NCBI RefSeq assembly: GCF_964355755.1
Contig: NC_092670.1
Span: forward strand, 8,183,201-8,247,200
DNA from: Antedon mediterranea
Taxonomy: Eukaryota > Echinodermata > Crinoidea > Comatulida > Antedonidae
Direction: 5' to 3'
Length of the DNA stretch: 64,000 nt
Positions 1-11,474 of the stretch are shown piece after piece (position 1 is the stretch's first letter; each line of letters begins with the position of its first letter). Under the pieces are notes generated by a model. That model did no database searches, was not told where the DNA came from, and was given only the letters and a program-made list of their open reading frames with translations. A program made the position numbers and the translations under genes.

Positions 1-2
1 AT

Positions 3-399
3 GAATGTATATTTTGCGCGAAGAACTTTAGAACTAGTAGTTATTTAAATGAGATTACACACAGGATGCAAATCGTATGAATGTGAATATTGTGGACAGA
101 AATTTATCACTAATGGGACTTTAAAAAAACATTTGAGAATTCACACCGGAGAGACACCTTATGAATGTGAGCATTGTGGAAAGAAATTTAAACATAATGG
201 ATATTTAAAATTACATTTGAGAATACACACGGGAGAGAAACCATATAAATGTGAACAATGTGGAATACAATTTCAATGGGATAAAACCTTCAAAAGGCAT
301 CTAAAAACACACACACACAGACACTCTTTAAATGAAAACACTGTGCTATCATCTTTAAATTCAATTACATTATTACCAATCAATCAATTACAAAATTAG
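3..399 (+). pseudogene. C2H2 zinc-finger gene, 3' fragment with frameshift
   Basis: The window opens inside a C2H2 gene. Bases 3-50 read as the middle of a finger (ECIFCAKNF, then YLN) in one frame. From base 49 the reading continues in another frame as MRLHTG, then three good fingers (helices NGTLKKH, NGYLKLH, DKTFKRH), then a His/Ser/Asn-rich tail ending at 399. Compared with the usual finger spacing, about 8 bases are missing near 50, which removes a His-Leu pair and shifts frame. The ATG at 49 lies in the linker, so it is not a convincing natural start. The sequence is close to the genes at 11475 and 16781. Most likely this is the 3' end of a broken family member; the alternative is a sequencing or assembly indel in an intact gene that begins left of the window. 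Confidence 0.7.
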
Positions 400-850
400 A
401 ACTTACATATTTATTTTCACTCTGATTGTTAAAGCATTTGATTGAAAAGATGGAATATCTCAATATAAAATATAAGATATGAGGCACATATATTTTTTAT
501 TCTGTAGATGGATTCATGACAGAGAAATCAGTTAACTGAACATTTTGTTTAAGTTTTTCATATCTCCCTTTATTTTATGTTAATGTAAAGTGTATGGATT
601 TTATGTATCGTATTCCTCGTTTTCGTCAGTCACAAAATAGTTTAATTATTATTTGTACAGTGTTACCGCTAGAATAGGCCTAAATAGTAACAATCGGTAA
701 TATTACGTGTGTTTACTCGCTTTTGAAATCTTTTCAATGCATATTAAAGAGAAATAATATCAAATTGCACCATTCTAAAAATATTAACAGTAAATATTCG
801 TGCAACAACTTTTTTAAACAAAATTAACTAGGGCAACTACATTGTAAACT
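400..850. other. AT-rich noncoding sequence after the zinc-finger fragment
   Basis: No credible coding sequence is seen. It probably includes the 3' untranslated region of the fragment above. Confidence 0.5.
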
Positions 851-863
851 AGAAAGCCACTCC

Positions 864-1490
864 GAGAGGGCATACCTCCGCCTACTGTAAAATTCTCCTA
901 CATAAGATTTCTCCGGTAAAAAAAATATATATATATATATATATTTGTGTGTGTCTTAATGCTGTTTGTGATTTAGGTTAATTTCAGTACAAGCATGTGT
1001 ATGCGAGTTTGGTGTAATGGTTATGTAACAAGCCTTTCAGTTAACAATAGCTTCAGTTGACTAACAATAGCAACGCGAAAATCAAACGAGTGAATTTGAA
1101 AAGAAATAGGTTTTCTACTCGCATCAAAAAATGTGCACATTAAATCAAATTATGTTTCAAAATTACAAATCACAAATTATAACTCTTGCCTCTTGTTCAA
1201 AAATTAAGTTTTTTGGACAAGTAGTTCTCGAGAAAATTTAAGTTTACTTGTTACTTTAAGACTGCTCGCCGGCTTTTGAAAAATTCTGTCCTATCTTTTA
1301 ACACTAGCAGGTCTAAAAAAGTATACTAAAAAGGGGTCCAAATTTAATGGAATGGTCCTTGACCACATATCTATCTGTCTATTCATTTTGGTAAAGATCT
1401 TGTAATTACTTTTTGAGTAATCCTGCTAACAAACAAACAAACAAACACACGCTACCGATTACATATACCTCCTTGGCGGAGGTAAATTAT
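864..1490. repeat. Dispersed repeat with CCTCCGCC ends and a tRNA-like segment
   Basis: The left part (CCGAGAGGG, ACCTCCGCCTACTGTAAAAT, an (AT)n run at about 924-944, then TTTGGTGTAATGGTTATGTA) is the reverse complement of 59026-59225. The right part (about 1310-1490, with a CAAA microsatellite at 1429-1446 and ending GGCGGAGGTAA) matches the reverse complement of 55795-55960. ACCTCCGCC near the left end and GGCGGAGGT at the right end are inverted, so this may be one transposon with terminal inverted repeats. The TGGTGTAATGG stretch resembles a tRNA A box. No protein is encoded. Confidence 0.55.
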
Positions 1491-1499
1491 TGCATCTCT

Positions 1500-2090
1500 A
1501 AATTATTTATGGAGTGCTACAATGACATGACTGATCTATTATATTATTTAAGTTATTGAAATGTTATTCCAATGTGATTTCATTATAACAGTGTGTACAA
1601 TGTTATAGGCTTTGATTTATTTTTATATTTGCTTTCATTTTAATTACTTATATGTATGCAATCGTGTTTTCAATCAAATAGTTTATAGGCCAGTGTGTTT
1701 TGGAGTATATCGCAAAAATAAAAGCAGTTTGTACAGTAGGTCAGTGGTGTAGGAAAGAGTGGTATCGCACAAAATTCCAACAATGCAGAATTACCAATTT
1801 ATTTGGTTATGTAGTTTGCAATGTTTAATATCTCTGTTTCATTTGATTTAATATAAAAGTGGAAATTACAATAAAATGTTGAATTTAAATTTAATGTTTC
1901 TTCATTTATTTATTTGACCAAAAAACAATAATGTAAAACAAAACTGAGGAGGAGAATCGGTCAGGACGGTAAAGCAAAGATTTATAATATTCAAAATCAG
2001 CATATAAAACAAGGAAAAAAATAATTTAGTGATTTAGAGAAAGATTTATAATTGCCCAGAAGGACTCAGAGTCAATTGATGATAAAATAT
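1500..2090. other. Noncoding AT-rich sequence
   Basis: Nothing coding is visible. An AATAAA-type polyadenylation hexamer lies at about 1717-1722, too far from the zinc-finger fragment to assign with confidence. Confidence 0.4.
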
Positions 2091-2228
2091 AAAGCTCTGT
2101 CTACATAGCACTATCAACATTTTATGTGACAAAAAATGTGCGGACGTGATGATGTCATATACCATATTTGGGCATTTCACTACCATATTTGGGCAAATCA
2201 CACTTTTAGTTTGATAAGACAAAGCTAT
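2091..2228. mobile_element. Short nonautonomous DNA transposon (MITE-like)
   Basis: It begins AAAGCTCTGTCTACATAGCA and ends TTTGATAAGACAAAGCT, which are imperfect inverted ends. The inside repeats CCATATTTGGGCA twice. The reverse complement of the first end and the CCAAATATGG core recur at 52612-52738, so this is a dispersed family. There is no coding capacity. Confidence 0.55.
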
Positions 2229-2326
2229 AGGAAGAGATTCAGAAACAGCTAATTAATATTCAAATTAAAACTGTTTATTGCAACAAGGTAAGCATTGTTA
2301 TATTTACAAAATAACAACTACAATTC

Positions 2327-4565
2327 ATTTCGTCACTTTGACGAATTATTTGTGATCATTGTGAAAACATAATTTTACTGACGTTTCATTTTTTTTAAAT
2401 AAAATATGAGCGCAAAACATTGATATATTCCATCCATGACCACCTGATGCATAGGCCTACTATTATAGAGTGCTGCTATTAGTGTCGTATTTAATATATA
2501 CAGTACATTATATACGGTATCTATATACAGTGTAGCATAGGTGAAATTACGTGACCCACACTATGTTCTAATGTTTTGGTATGATGATGACAATTTCGGA
2601 AGATAATGATTTGAGCAAAAGATATAACTCTTTTAAAATGTTTATAACTTTGACGAAAGACATGATAAAACTACATTTTAATTCAATTGACCATTCATAT
2701 CTACATTTCAGCAGCTTTCTAATAAGTTATAAACATCATTAATTCTGAGGAGATGTAAGATATTCAAATATACGGTGTAAGTAAAAGTACGTAATAACAT
2801 TTTAATTTTGTAGGCGTGACGTGACGTCATAAAATTTGAAACTTATGAGTAATATTGGTTGAGCAAGCACACATTTTTTCAAACATATAAATATTAGGCC
2901 TATTGTTTTTAAAACTAATAATATTAACATAAAAATATTTTTTAATTGGATATAATAACTTTAAAAGACCTCTACAAAACAAAAATGCAATAAAAAAAAA
3001 CATGATTTGTTTTAATTTACACGTTTTATTAAGAAATTATATTATTAGGTGATCATTTAGAATAAAATGATCACCTATTGTTATTGTATGAAATCTTTAA
3101 AGTTATTATTGTTTCTGTACACTATTTTGTGTAACAATTATCTCAAAAAGTTTAATGTCAATGATTACCAACATTTTACAATATCTTTCAAATACCGTAA
3201 CTTAGTCCTAATAAGCTTTTCAGCGTGATCACTTATCCGTGACGTCATTTATACGCCATTTTCTGAAATCACATTATCAATCATATCTCCATAATTCATT
3301 ATCATATATTAATGAAATTTATTACACGTAAACTTCAGGTCAAGGGTAAAAATATTGGCAAGTAAAAACGCATGCGCACGTAGGGTCATGCGCGTAAAAT
3401 CGCGCGTTCAAAATTTAAAAAGCTCAAAATTAAGTTTTAATCAATTTAGAGCATGAATTAGGCCATTTGCGTGTTTCAAAAAATTACTGCGCAAAAATAC
3501 GTTTTTGAGCGCGCGATTTTTAAAAAGCGTAAAAATACGAATCCTTAGTACATTCACCGAATTTGAGTTTGTTCCGACTTAAAATAACGCTATACGAGCA
3601 TGTTAAAAATGACAAAATGCGCACATTAACTGCATAAAAGTGCTGAAAATGATGAAGAATAAGGCATTTTTAAAATGAAAATCATTCTTCAGAATGCACG
3701 ATGACCCCAATTTTTTTTAATTATTCTAGAAGCCATTGAGTTTTAGATATAAATTCATTTACACATTTGACGTACAAAATGTTGTGAGGTCACCAAAAAT
3801 GGCCACTCGAATTTAAAAATTTGGTTTTTTTCTCTTTTGTCATAGATTATCACATTCAACTGAGCGCATCTCGGTTATTTTGTGCCCGATTTTCGCTAAA
3901 TTTTTTGTATATGTTTGCTCAATTAATTATCTTTCTCATGAGTTGTCAAAATTTTCATTTTGATGACGTCATCACGCGTAAAAACTTGAATAACGTAGGT
4001 CGTGTAATTTCACCTACACCATACATTTGAATATCTTACAGCTCTTCTGAATTAAATGGGACCTTGATGATTATAATTTATCATGAAAGCTGATGAAATA
4101 TATATGAATTCATATAAAAATTAAGCCTATCGGATGTTTTGACGTTATGAAATGGCCAGTTGAAGTTAAAAAGTAGTTTTTTTTCTCTCTTTCGTCAAAT
4201 TTATACAAATTTCAAAGAGTGCGCAGTGCGCTTCTACGTGCCAAATTTTCTTCCAAATCTTATAATATTTTGCTCAATTCATTATCTTTCGAAATTGTGA
4301 TCTTCAAATTTATTTTGACAACGTCATCATTCCAAAAAGTTAGAACATGATGTGGGTCCCGTAATTTCACCTATGCTACACTGTATATGGATATACAGTA
4401 TACTATACATATTATATATGACATATAATAGGAACAACTTGGCACTATAAGCATTATATGCATCATGTCATAGGATGGCGTACATCAGCTTTTTACGATC
4501 GTATTTTAACGTATGCATGTTTAAAAATTTCAATAAAATGATAAAAATGATCACCTATAATTCCT
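2327..4565. repeat. Long repeat, inverted dimer of the element at 57460-58996
   Basis: It starts with the 17-bp palindrome TTCGTCACTTTGACGAA (about 2327-2343), the same start as the copy near 57463. The left arm (to about 3060) runs in the same direction as 57480 onward, sharing ACAGTGTAGCATAGGTGAAA. The right arm (about 3070-4565) is the reverse complement of 57480-58996 and ends ATGATCACCTATAATT. The arms meet at a palindrome around 3050-3080 containing GGTGATCATTT and AAATGATCACC. No transposase is seen. The open frame at 3821-4030 is not credible as a gene. Confidence 0.65.
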
Positions 4566-5560
4566 AGTTATTATTATATTATTAGACGTGAAATTACACA
4601 CATTTAAGGGACGGATGGAGGGACATGGTAGACATTTTTTTTGGCCGTTTTACGAATAATTTTTCGATAATAATTCATCTAAAAAAGCTACACCCATTCC
4701 ATTTGTATTGTGGTGACAATAAACAATAGACACAAAAAGGTAAAATAGACAATTCGCCTTATTTCTTTATTTCTGTTTTTACTGTATTTCATAACAATAA
4801 GCATACAAAGTCAACAGACAATATGGTTTCATTCTAATTCAATAGCACGAGACATAATGCGACACGTCAATGAATTATGATTTTTAAAAAATGTATTACA
4901 TAATCGTAATAATATCTTTCAGTGCAATATAGTGTATAAAAAAGCTCAGTAAAGTCTCTCACTGATGATTTTAACTGGCACCCAAACAAATATTCCCAAT
5001 TTACTCATTCATAATTATTAACATATTGAAGTCTTCTTCGTAAGCTACTTGTTGTGTCCTGAAAATATAGATAAAAATCGTTACAAATGCAAACAGGTTT
5101 ATAAATTCGAACTGCTACACGTACCGACTGCTGAAAGAGAGTTAAATCTGACAGTTAAGTCTCAATCCTACAATAGCATCCATTTTCGTATGCTTTATGC
5201 ATAATTGACGCGCCATACACCACGATCGATATTGTTAAAAATTGACCTTGTCAGTTCAATGGTATTGTAGTTACTGTAGTTGAATTGTTTTGACATGTTG
5301 ACCTACGTCGACTTTTTATTGTAATTGTTATTTTCTATATCATGTTTTTTGTTGTTGTATATTTCTCTTGGATGCACCTTCCATTTGGTCGAGTGCCACT
5401 GTTGTAAAAGTGTAATCTCCAAATAAATTATTATTATTATTATTGACACGCGACCGAAATGAAACGCGATCGAGATGATCGTATTCCCTTTAGGTATGGG
5501 TATAACTATGCCTTTTGTTTGTTAACATCTTTGATTGGCTGATTTGTTTTATTATGTAAT
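4566..5560. other. Noncoding sequence with a TTA microsatellite
   Basis: No gene is seen. A (TTA)n run lies at about 5430-5445, next to ACGCGACCGAAATGAAACGC, a motif resembling that at 39170-39210. Confidence 0.4.
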
Positions 5561-5603
5561 TTTGTGACTTATATATGTTATCCTTTGTTACAATTCTTTT
5601 CAG

Positions 5604-5632
5604 CTGATGATGGGCTATGCCCGAAACATGTC
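5604..5632 (+). ncRNA. Hammerhead-ribozyme-like core
   Basis: CTGATGA (5604-5610) is followed by a short hairpin, GGGC-TAT-GCCC (5612-5622), then GAAAC (5623-5627) and ATGTC (5628-5632). This is the order of the hammerhead core: CUGAUGA, stem II, GAAA, minimal stem III, then a GUC cleavage triplet. Hammerhead motifs with tiny stem III are known from Penelope-like retroelements and retrozymes. Stem I partners are not obvious around this single copy, so activity is uncertain. Confidence 0.45.
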
Positions 5633-5759
5633 GTTAAAATAAATCTATATTGAGGCAGTTTTAACTTATTTGATCTTGATTTTTTTCTATATCCTGCCTA
5701 TGCAGCTCTTTGATTCATAAATATATATATATATAATTATATAAATCCAAAGGCAAATT

Positions 5760-5935
5760 ACTGAAAAAAATGACAATGCTTTGGGTATCAGTGGCTGGAT
5801 CTCAATGGAGATACAAAAATAAAAAGCGAAAAGCTAAATCAAAACGATAAAGTAAACAGCCAGAAAAGTTAGCAGAGCTTTCGGGCAACACTAGCCCTTC
5901 ATCAGTGCAAGTGAAGGAATTTGGATAACGTCATA
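5760..5935 (-). repeat. Retroelement-like fragment with a second hammerhead-like core
   Basis: On the minus strand CTGATGA (5905-5899) is followed by a GGGC...GCCC hairpin and GAAA (5882-5879), then a pyrimidine-rich stretch. The CTGATGA-hairpin-GAAA order matches the element at 5604 but on the opposite strand, with a longer stem-II loop. The surrounding sequence has no coding potential. It could be the tail of a Penelope-like or similar retroelement. Confidence 0.4.
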
Positions 5936-6171
5936 GTATAAAGCTGGCAAGTGCAACCTGGGTGGACAGGAATAAAAGAAATATAACAAAGGGAGCCAGG
6001 GTGGAGTCTGAATAAGAGTAGAAAACAAAGAAGGTAGCTTGGTAGAGATATAGAAAAAATTTGGAATTGTATATATATATATATTTTTTTATAACAAAAT
6101 ATATGTCAACAGTAATTTGAAACTGATAGTGTATTAACAACAAGGGTCAAAATTATCTCGCATTTTGGTCT

Positions 6172-6800
6172 CTTGATGTAACATATCGACACGTGTATAG
6201 GGTCTACTGTAGGCCATACCGCAGTAGGCCTACAGCGAACTGGGCCATGAACGATTCGTACAAAGAGACAACTGCATACCTATAATTGTTTAGTAGCCTA
6301 GATTGTTGACGTACGTCACAAATGGAACGGTTGCGGTTATACCTACAGTATTTATGTGTGGCTAAGAAGTGTATCATTATTATACCTATAGGCCTAGAGA
6401 TATAGTGAATATTAATACTCTATCCATGCTCTATCTATGGTATCATGTAGGCTACTACTCCTACTACTCCTCCGATATTTTTTTCTAGGCCGCCCGCCGA
6501 TACGTAGGCTACTCAACTGTATCAATATTTTTACATTGATATATTTAATTTCCTCGACATTTCCTCTGTCTCAAGTATTTTATCAGTTATCAGTTCACCA
6601 AATATATATTCACGATATATTTACTTACAATACTATAATGATTGATGAATATTTAAGTTAAGGTAGCTAGTTACTATACAGTATTTTCAGGTAGACATCC
6701 TCGGCATGTTATTTCATGAAGTAATATTACTCAATGGTTCATTAATTTACTACCTAGCAGCTAGCGTTTCGCTACTGGCTAGTAATAACCAAACAGTGGT
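6172..6800. repeat. Fragments of a dispersed repeat shared with 21600-22746 and 62560-62820
   Basis: GAACGATTCGTACAAAG, ATTTATGTGTGGCTA and TAATTTCCTC recur in the same order at 21650-21960 (first block also near 20385). The part from about 6620 (GATTGATGAATATTTAAGTT through TTACTACCTAGCAGCTAG) recurs at 22585-22745 and 62675-62810. The open frame at 6437-6661 lies inside the repeat and is not considered a gene. The repeat ends where the zinc-finger fragment at 6816 begins. Confidence 0.6.
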
Positions 6801-6815
6801 AGGCCTACTGTACAA

Positions 6816-7289
6816 AGTGGAGAATTAAAAGTACACGTCAGATCTCACACGGGAGAGACGCCATTTGAATGTGAACAATGTGGTAAGAAATTCAAAGCTA
6901 ATGCAAATTTGAAAGATCATTTTAGAGTACATACAGAAGAGACACCATATGAATGTATATTTTGTACAAAGAAATTTAAATCTAATGGGTCTTTAAACTC
7001 ACATTTGAAATTACACACAGGAAACTTACCATATGAATGTGAACATTGTGGAAGGAAATGTGCCTCTAATGGACTATTAAAAAAACATTTGAGAATTTAC
7101 AGAGAAGAGAGACCATATGAATGTGAACATTGTGGGAAGATATTTAAAACAAATGAAGGATTAAAATCACATTTGAAAACACATGGAGAGCCACGGTATA
7201 AATGCGAATATTGTGGAGTGAAATACCAAGATAAAAGGTGCTTCCAAATGCATTTGGAAAGGCACACAATAGGAATGGGAACAGCTTAA
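6816..7289 (+). pseudogene. Truncated duplicate of the 10-finger gene (3' fingers only)
   Basis: The sequence from AAGTGGAGAATTAAAAGTAC onward is nearly identical to 17396 onward in the gene at 16781. It encodes the end of finger 5 and fingers 6-10 (helices [39 protein letters not shown]). It lacks the N-terminal domain, the first fingers and any upstream splice site. The frame is open from 6789 and ends at 7289 with a short altered tail (IGMGTA), where the parent continues for about 30 residues, so a small indel changed the end. Similarity continues past the stop to about 7440. This is a recent partial duplication that dropped next to the repeat ending near 6800. Confidence 0.8.
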
Positions 7290-7449
7290 TGAATAGGAAG
7301 ATTGTATTCTAAAATTTAATTGTAATGATATGTTTAACATACACACAGACATCATAAGGTGACATTGTCAACAGAAATTTAGAACTTGCAAACATTTAAA
7401 ATAACGTTTGAGGAACAGACAGAGGGCGAGACACCATGATGTGAATACG

Positions 7450-7811
7450 AACATTGTGTCTATTTTTTTCTATTTCTAATCTACAGAGAATACCATCAAT
7501 ATACCAGTGTATTTTAGAAGGCTATAAATTAAATTGTCCATTATACGTTTTAATTGCATCGGCCCTTTTTCAACATAGATTTTTCCCTCTTTTATGTGGT
7601 TAACTACTGTACTATACTTTTATTCATATCACAATCAAAACGATAAACACAATGATTGAATAATATTCAACGTTTTAATGATGTTCATGAACATAATGAG
7701 TTTAAAATAAATGTATTATAATTATATTTTAGGTGTTTTTTTATTCATTCCATAGAAATATAGAAACAATGTTGATTTCAATCCCTAAAAAATATACTTT
7801 GCTCCACTAAA
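7450..7811. other. Noncoding, no recognisable feature
   Basis: AT-rich; no coding or repeat signal that I can support. Confidence 0.4.
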
Positions 7812-7947
7812 TCTTGGTAACTGGTACGCAACGCAAAGTGGTTTGACCGATCTCAAGCGATAGACTATTCGAACAGTGGCGTGTGATTGGTCAACTCGCT
7901 TGCGTTGTGTCTCCGTCCTTGCGTTGCGTCCTAGTGCTTAAGCTTTT
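7812..7947. mobile_element. Degenerate copy of the fold-back MITE at 14508-14688
   Basis: It contains ACGCAACGCAAAG, TGTGATTGGTCAA and CCGTCCTTGCGTTGCGTCCT followed by AGTGCTTAAGC. The right half matches the inner and right arms of the intact element at 14508-14688, while the left arm is eroded. No coding capacity. Confidence 0.6.
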
Positions 7948-8985
7948 TTTTGTCTTGTGTGAGTTCATCTCACGTTTATTTAAATTCTCATTGGTGAATA
8001 TATTATATACGTATAAGTACATTTGTGACAATTAAAAGTAAGTGTTTAAAGTAGTTAAAATACAGGTATTATTTACACAATAAGATGCTTGAATTCAGTA
8101 TTAACCATATTTGTTTTCATTAAAATTTTAGATACGATGTTAATTAAATTGTAAAAATGAAAAATGTCGGTAAAATACATGATTAAAATTTTCTTGTTAA
8201 ACTATCTTATTTGTGATCTTATTTGTGTTCGAGTAGAGAGGCTATAAACTCAGGGGAGGAAAATGTAGTATCCTCCCTTTTCACCAAGATAAAAAGGATG
8301 AAATGAAAAAAGAGGAATGCAAAAGTTTGAAAGTTAGATATTTAGAATGATAGCATGCAATGATATATTTAATGAAAACCGTAAAGTTAGAGTCCATACA
8401 CTGTGCAAGTCCAAGATGCGATTTTGGCTCTGTGCGTATGTGAGACGCTTCATACCCGATGTCACCATGGTACAACTACTACTAACAATTTGTATTTACG
8501 ATATAAAATATTGCAAATATAGAAAAATATATACATTGCTTAAGCTTAACGCACTCTATCTAACTTGCTCTAACTATGGTAACAAAAATAGCAAAACAAA
8601 ATAACTAACGTCTATAATTTGCGATTTTTTTTTCTGTTTGTACGTACGTTTGTTGATATGAATGAAATTTTCGAAATAAATGAAATTAATTGAAATAGTC
8701 ATTTTTGACTGAGGGATGCCTGATTGAGCTGAGGTCGCTGCTTAACAAGCATGGTAACTTGAAGTTGGTAAAGATCTGTGTTGCCACATTCTAATATCGT
8801 AGTATAAAGTAGTATTGTTATTCACCTTGCTGAGAAAAAATGTAATTTAATTCATTAAATTTCAAAAGACACACAAGCAAGAAATGTAGGATAGAAGTAG
8901 TAGTGCCAATTAAGGTCATATAGAATAGACCTTTAAAACACCTCCTTCCCAATTAGGCCTACATTTACACAATAAAAAAATGCAT
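7948..8985. other. Noncoding sequence
   Basis: No gene is supported. The overlapping open frames near 8281-8604 on both strands have no recognisable motif. Confidence 0.4.
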
Positions 8986-9320
8986 TTTAGTCGCGTGCAA
9001 CTATGTCGATCGGTTGGTTGGTCGGTCGGTCGGTCGGTTGGTTGGTAAACACTACTTGGGCACGCGACTGCAGCCATGGGTTCGAGCCTGTCTGTACCAT
9101 ACAAACTGTATTCTTAGGCAAGATGCTTTACTCGTATTGCCTCGTCCTTCGGATGGAACGTAAAGCCGTTGGTCCCATGTTTATAGTGCACGTTAACGAA
9201 CTTGGTACACTATTCGCAAAGAGTAGTGGATCGTCTCCCGGTGTGCTGAACTGGTAGGCGCTGCACTACTGGGTCCGTGGAGGGCCTACTCCGAATTTCC
9301 TCAGTTTCCAGTTAAACTTG
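8986..9320 (+). repeat. (CGGT)n palindrome-bounded element followed by a SINE-like body
   Basis: AGTCGCGTGC (8989-8998) and GCACGCGACT (9060-9069) are exact inverted repeats flanking a (CGGT/TGGT)n tract. Directly after comes GGGTTCGAGCC, a good tRNA B box, and a body containing GGCAAGATGCTTTACTC and AAAGCCGTTGGTCCC, of the kind seen in tRNA-derived SINEs. An A box at the usual distance is not clear. The open frames across this stretch are by-products of the repeat. Confidence 0.5.
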
Positions 9321-10221
9321 AGGAAAACTACAGGTTCATTATTTATTGCTTTATTGAAGTAGATTGCTTAGTTATTACTCAGTAGGCCGCGGTTACGGAG
9401 TTACCGAGTAGTTTATTTGTTTTATTTATATATTTTATTTATTAAGCTTCAAAAGACAAATTAGAAAGGAGAATGTATGTATAGAATTATAGACATATGA
9501 CGCATATAACGATCGACGATATCAAGATAAACGTACATTTTTCTTACATAAAACAAAAGAAATTTTCATTCTAGAACCATAGATAACCATTTTTTTTAAA
9601 GCAATAAGAACAATAAAATCGTTGATCGCGTGAGAATATTATTTAGCTGTTTTTTGTTTTTTTTTTGCTATTTTGAAATTTCCTGTCACTTTAAGGACCC
9701 TAATAGAATGATGAATTGGGTCGTCCTAAATATATTTTGATTTTTTCTAAAGCCTACATATCATTACAATTTTGTTTTGGCCTATTAAATATTAGTGCGT
9801 TGTGTTCCTTATCAGTTTATCCGTGGTGCTTAATTAACCATGCAGGGCGTATATACCATTGGGATGTAAGTTTTAATAAAATGAGATACACAAAATGACT
9901 AAAGGAAATACTATTATTAATAGCAGTAATAGTAGTATTAATACTACTATTATTTCTTATATAACTTTATACATCTCTATGCAGTTACTAACATTGAATT
10001 AATGTTATGTGTATTTTCAGCATTTAAAATAATGATAAAGTTAAAACTATAAATTAGTTATAATGTTTCATTCTGTTTCTTAGTCACGGCTTGTAACAAT
10101 ATTTTCTGTGCCAGCGACTATTAATTGGTTTGATTGTACTTTGGTTTCCATTGATTTTGTTACCCTCATTTTTAAAATCTTTTGTTTAATTAAATTCTTG
10201 ACTACGTGACGTGGATTTTCA
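9321..10221. other. Noncoding sequence
   Basis: AT-rich with short imperfect inverted repeats (for example around 9910-9950). No gene is supported. Confidence 0.4.
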
Positions 10222-10400
10222 ATAGTCTCGGCCAATCAAAGTACAGTAGGCCAACTATTAAGCGACGAGATGTCTTTGTCCGTCATTATTTCCGCCTGGT
10301 CTGAGTGGATGAAGGCCACTGCTACTTTATTTGTTCATTGTTATTATTTTGTATGCAGGCAGCGAAAGAAGTGGACAAAAAGGCCGGGAACTGTATCATG
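10222..10400 (+). promoter_or_regulatory. Candidate promoter and leader exon of the 13-finger gene (copy 1)
   Basis: AGTCTCGGCCAATCAAAGTA (CCAAT at 10232) is followed about 120 bases later by a purine-rich segment, GGCAGCGAAAGAAGTGGAC, ending at a strong donor, ATG|GTAAGTAC (GT at 10401). The same CCAAT-leader-donor arrangement is found at 10760, 15820 and 55600, each upstream of a zinc-finger reading frame. I infer a promoter with a mostly untranslated first exon. CCAAT boxes are typical NF-Y sites. Confidence 0.5.
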
Positions 10401-10756
10401 GTAAGTACAACCACAACTTAATTGTTTTATGTATTTTTTCCCATTCACAATGTGTACAATTTAGTGCGGTTTGTTTTACACGTTTACACATGGAGTGTAC
10501 TCCATGGTTTACGATGGTTTTCGTAACTAACTCCAAATAGTGAGAGGGAAGTCATGATTCAACGTATAAATAATTATAACTCCAGGATTTAATAATTATC
10601 TAGCCAACCAGCTTGTCAACATTACACAAACAAAAATGGTATATTCAACAACAAACATTTTTGCTTTCATTAAAATTGTAATGTAATTATCAATAATGGC
10701 CTTGGGTTGTTATCAAACTGCACTTTTAAAGTTATTGGTTGGTCAATTATTTGCCT

Positions 10757-10906
10757 ATAGTCTCGACCAATCAAATTTAAGTACAGCATAATCTAATTAT
10801 AGGTGTTTTTTCTTTGTTAGAATATCCTTGGATAAAACTGTTGTTTGCTAAGTTTTAAGCAGGAAGTGAAACAATGGCAATCACTGAGAAGACGGCAGTG
10901 GTATAG
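10757..10906 (+). promoter_or_regulatory. Second candidate promoter and leader exon (copy 2)
   Basis: AGTCTCGACCAATCAAATTT (CCAAT at 10767) resembles the block at 10222. The leader AGCAGGAAGTGAAACAATGG ends in a donor, ATAG|GTAAGTACC (GT at 10907). It lies about 570 bases before the 13-finger gene and may be an alternative first exon made by local duplication. Confidence 0.5.
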
Positions 10907-11059
10907 GTAAGTACCAGGATTTTGTTGTGTATTTTTGTTTATGAAATTGCACTAAACAGTAACTTGTGTACATTTTAGTGTAGTAAGTTGTGGATTCCGT
11001 AAGTTGTTTAAAAATGTTTTTAAATATACATTTATTACTTTAATTCTTCCATACTTTAC

Positions 11060-11215
11060 GATCTTTTATATATATATATATCGGTATATCTTTATTCAAA
11101 TGACACAAACAGCCAATGGCTGAAACCGTAGTCGTACAATATTAAAAACAATCATGATAAAAACAGGTAAAAAAACATTTAAAAAAGCCGGTACTAGGCT
11201 CCTTCAAGCCTAAAG
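11060..11215 (-). repeat. Probable non-LTR retroelement 3' tail
   Basis: Read on the minus strand, a stretch with CAGCCATTGGCTGTTTGTGT ends in CATTTGAATAAAGATATACC and then an (AT)n tail. A polyadenylation-like hexamer followed by a simple repeat is typical of LINE or SINE 3' ends. The parent element is not identified. Confidence 0.4.
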
Positions 11216-11474
11216 TAATCGATCGATCCAAACCCACAAGTTTTTTGTTGAACAGTGCATGTTTATTCAATGTTATTGCCTACTTTACTACTCCCTTATT
11301 CAGTACAGTATATGCCACGCTGTACCTTAGGTACATTTTATTTATATTTATTGGATTTTTTAAATTTACAGTAGGCCTATAATTATGAAGAAATGTCATC
11401 GCAATTAGGACGAACTCAACAGCAACATTAACTTTTAAAAATCATTAAAAAAAGATTTTTTATTGAACATCAGC

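Noticed and set aside
9003-9257. 84-codon plus-strand frame
   Set aside because: Lies on the (CGGT)n tract and SINE body.
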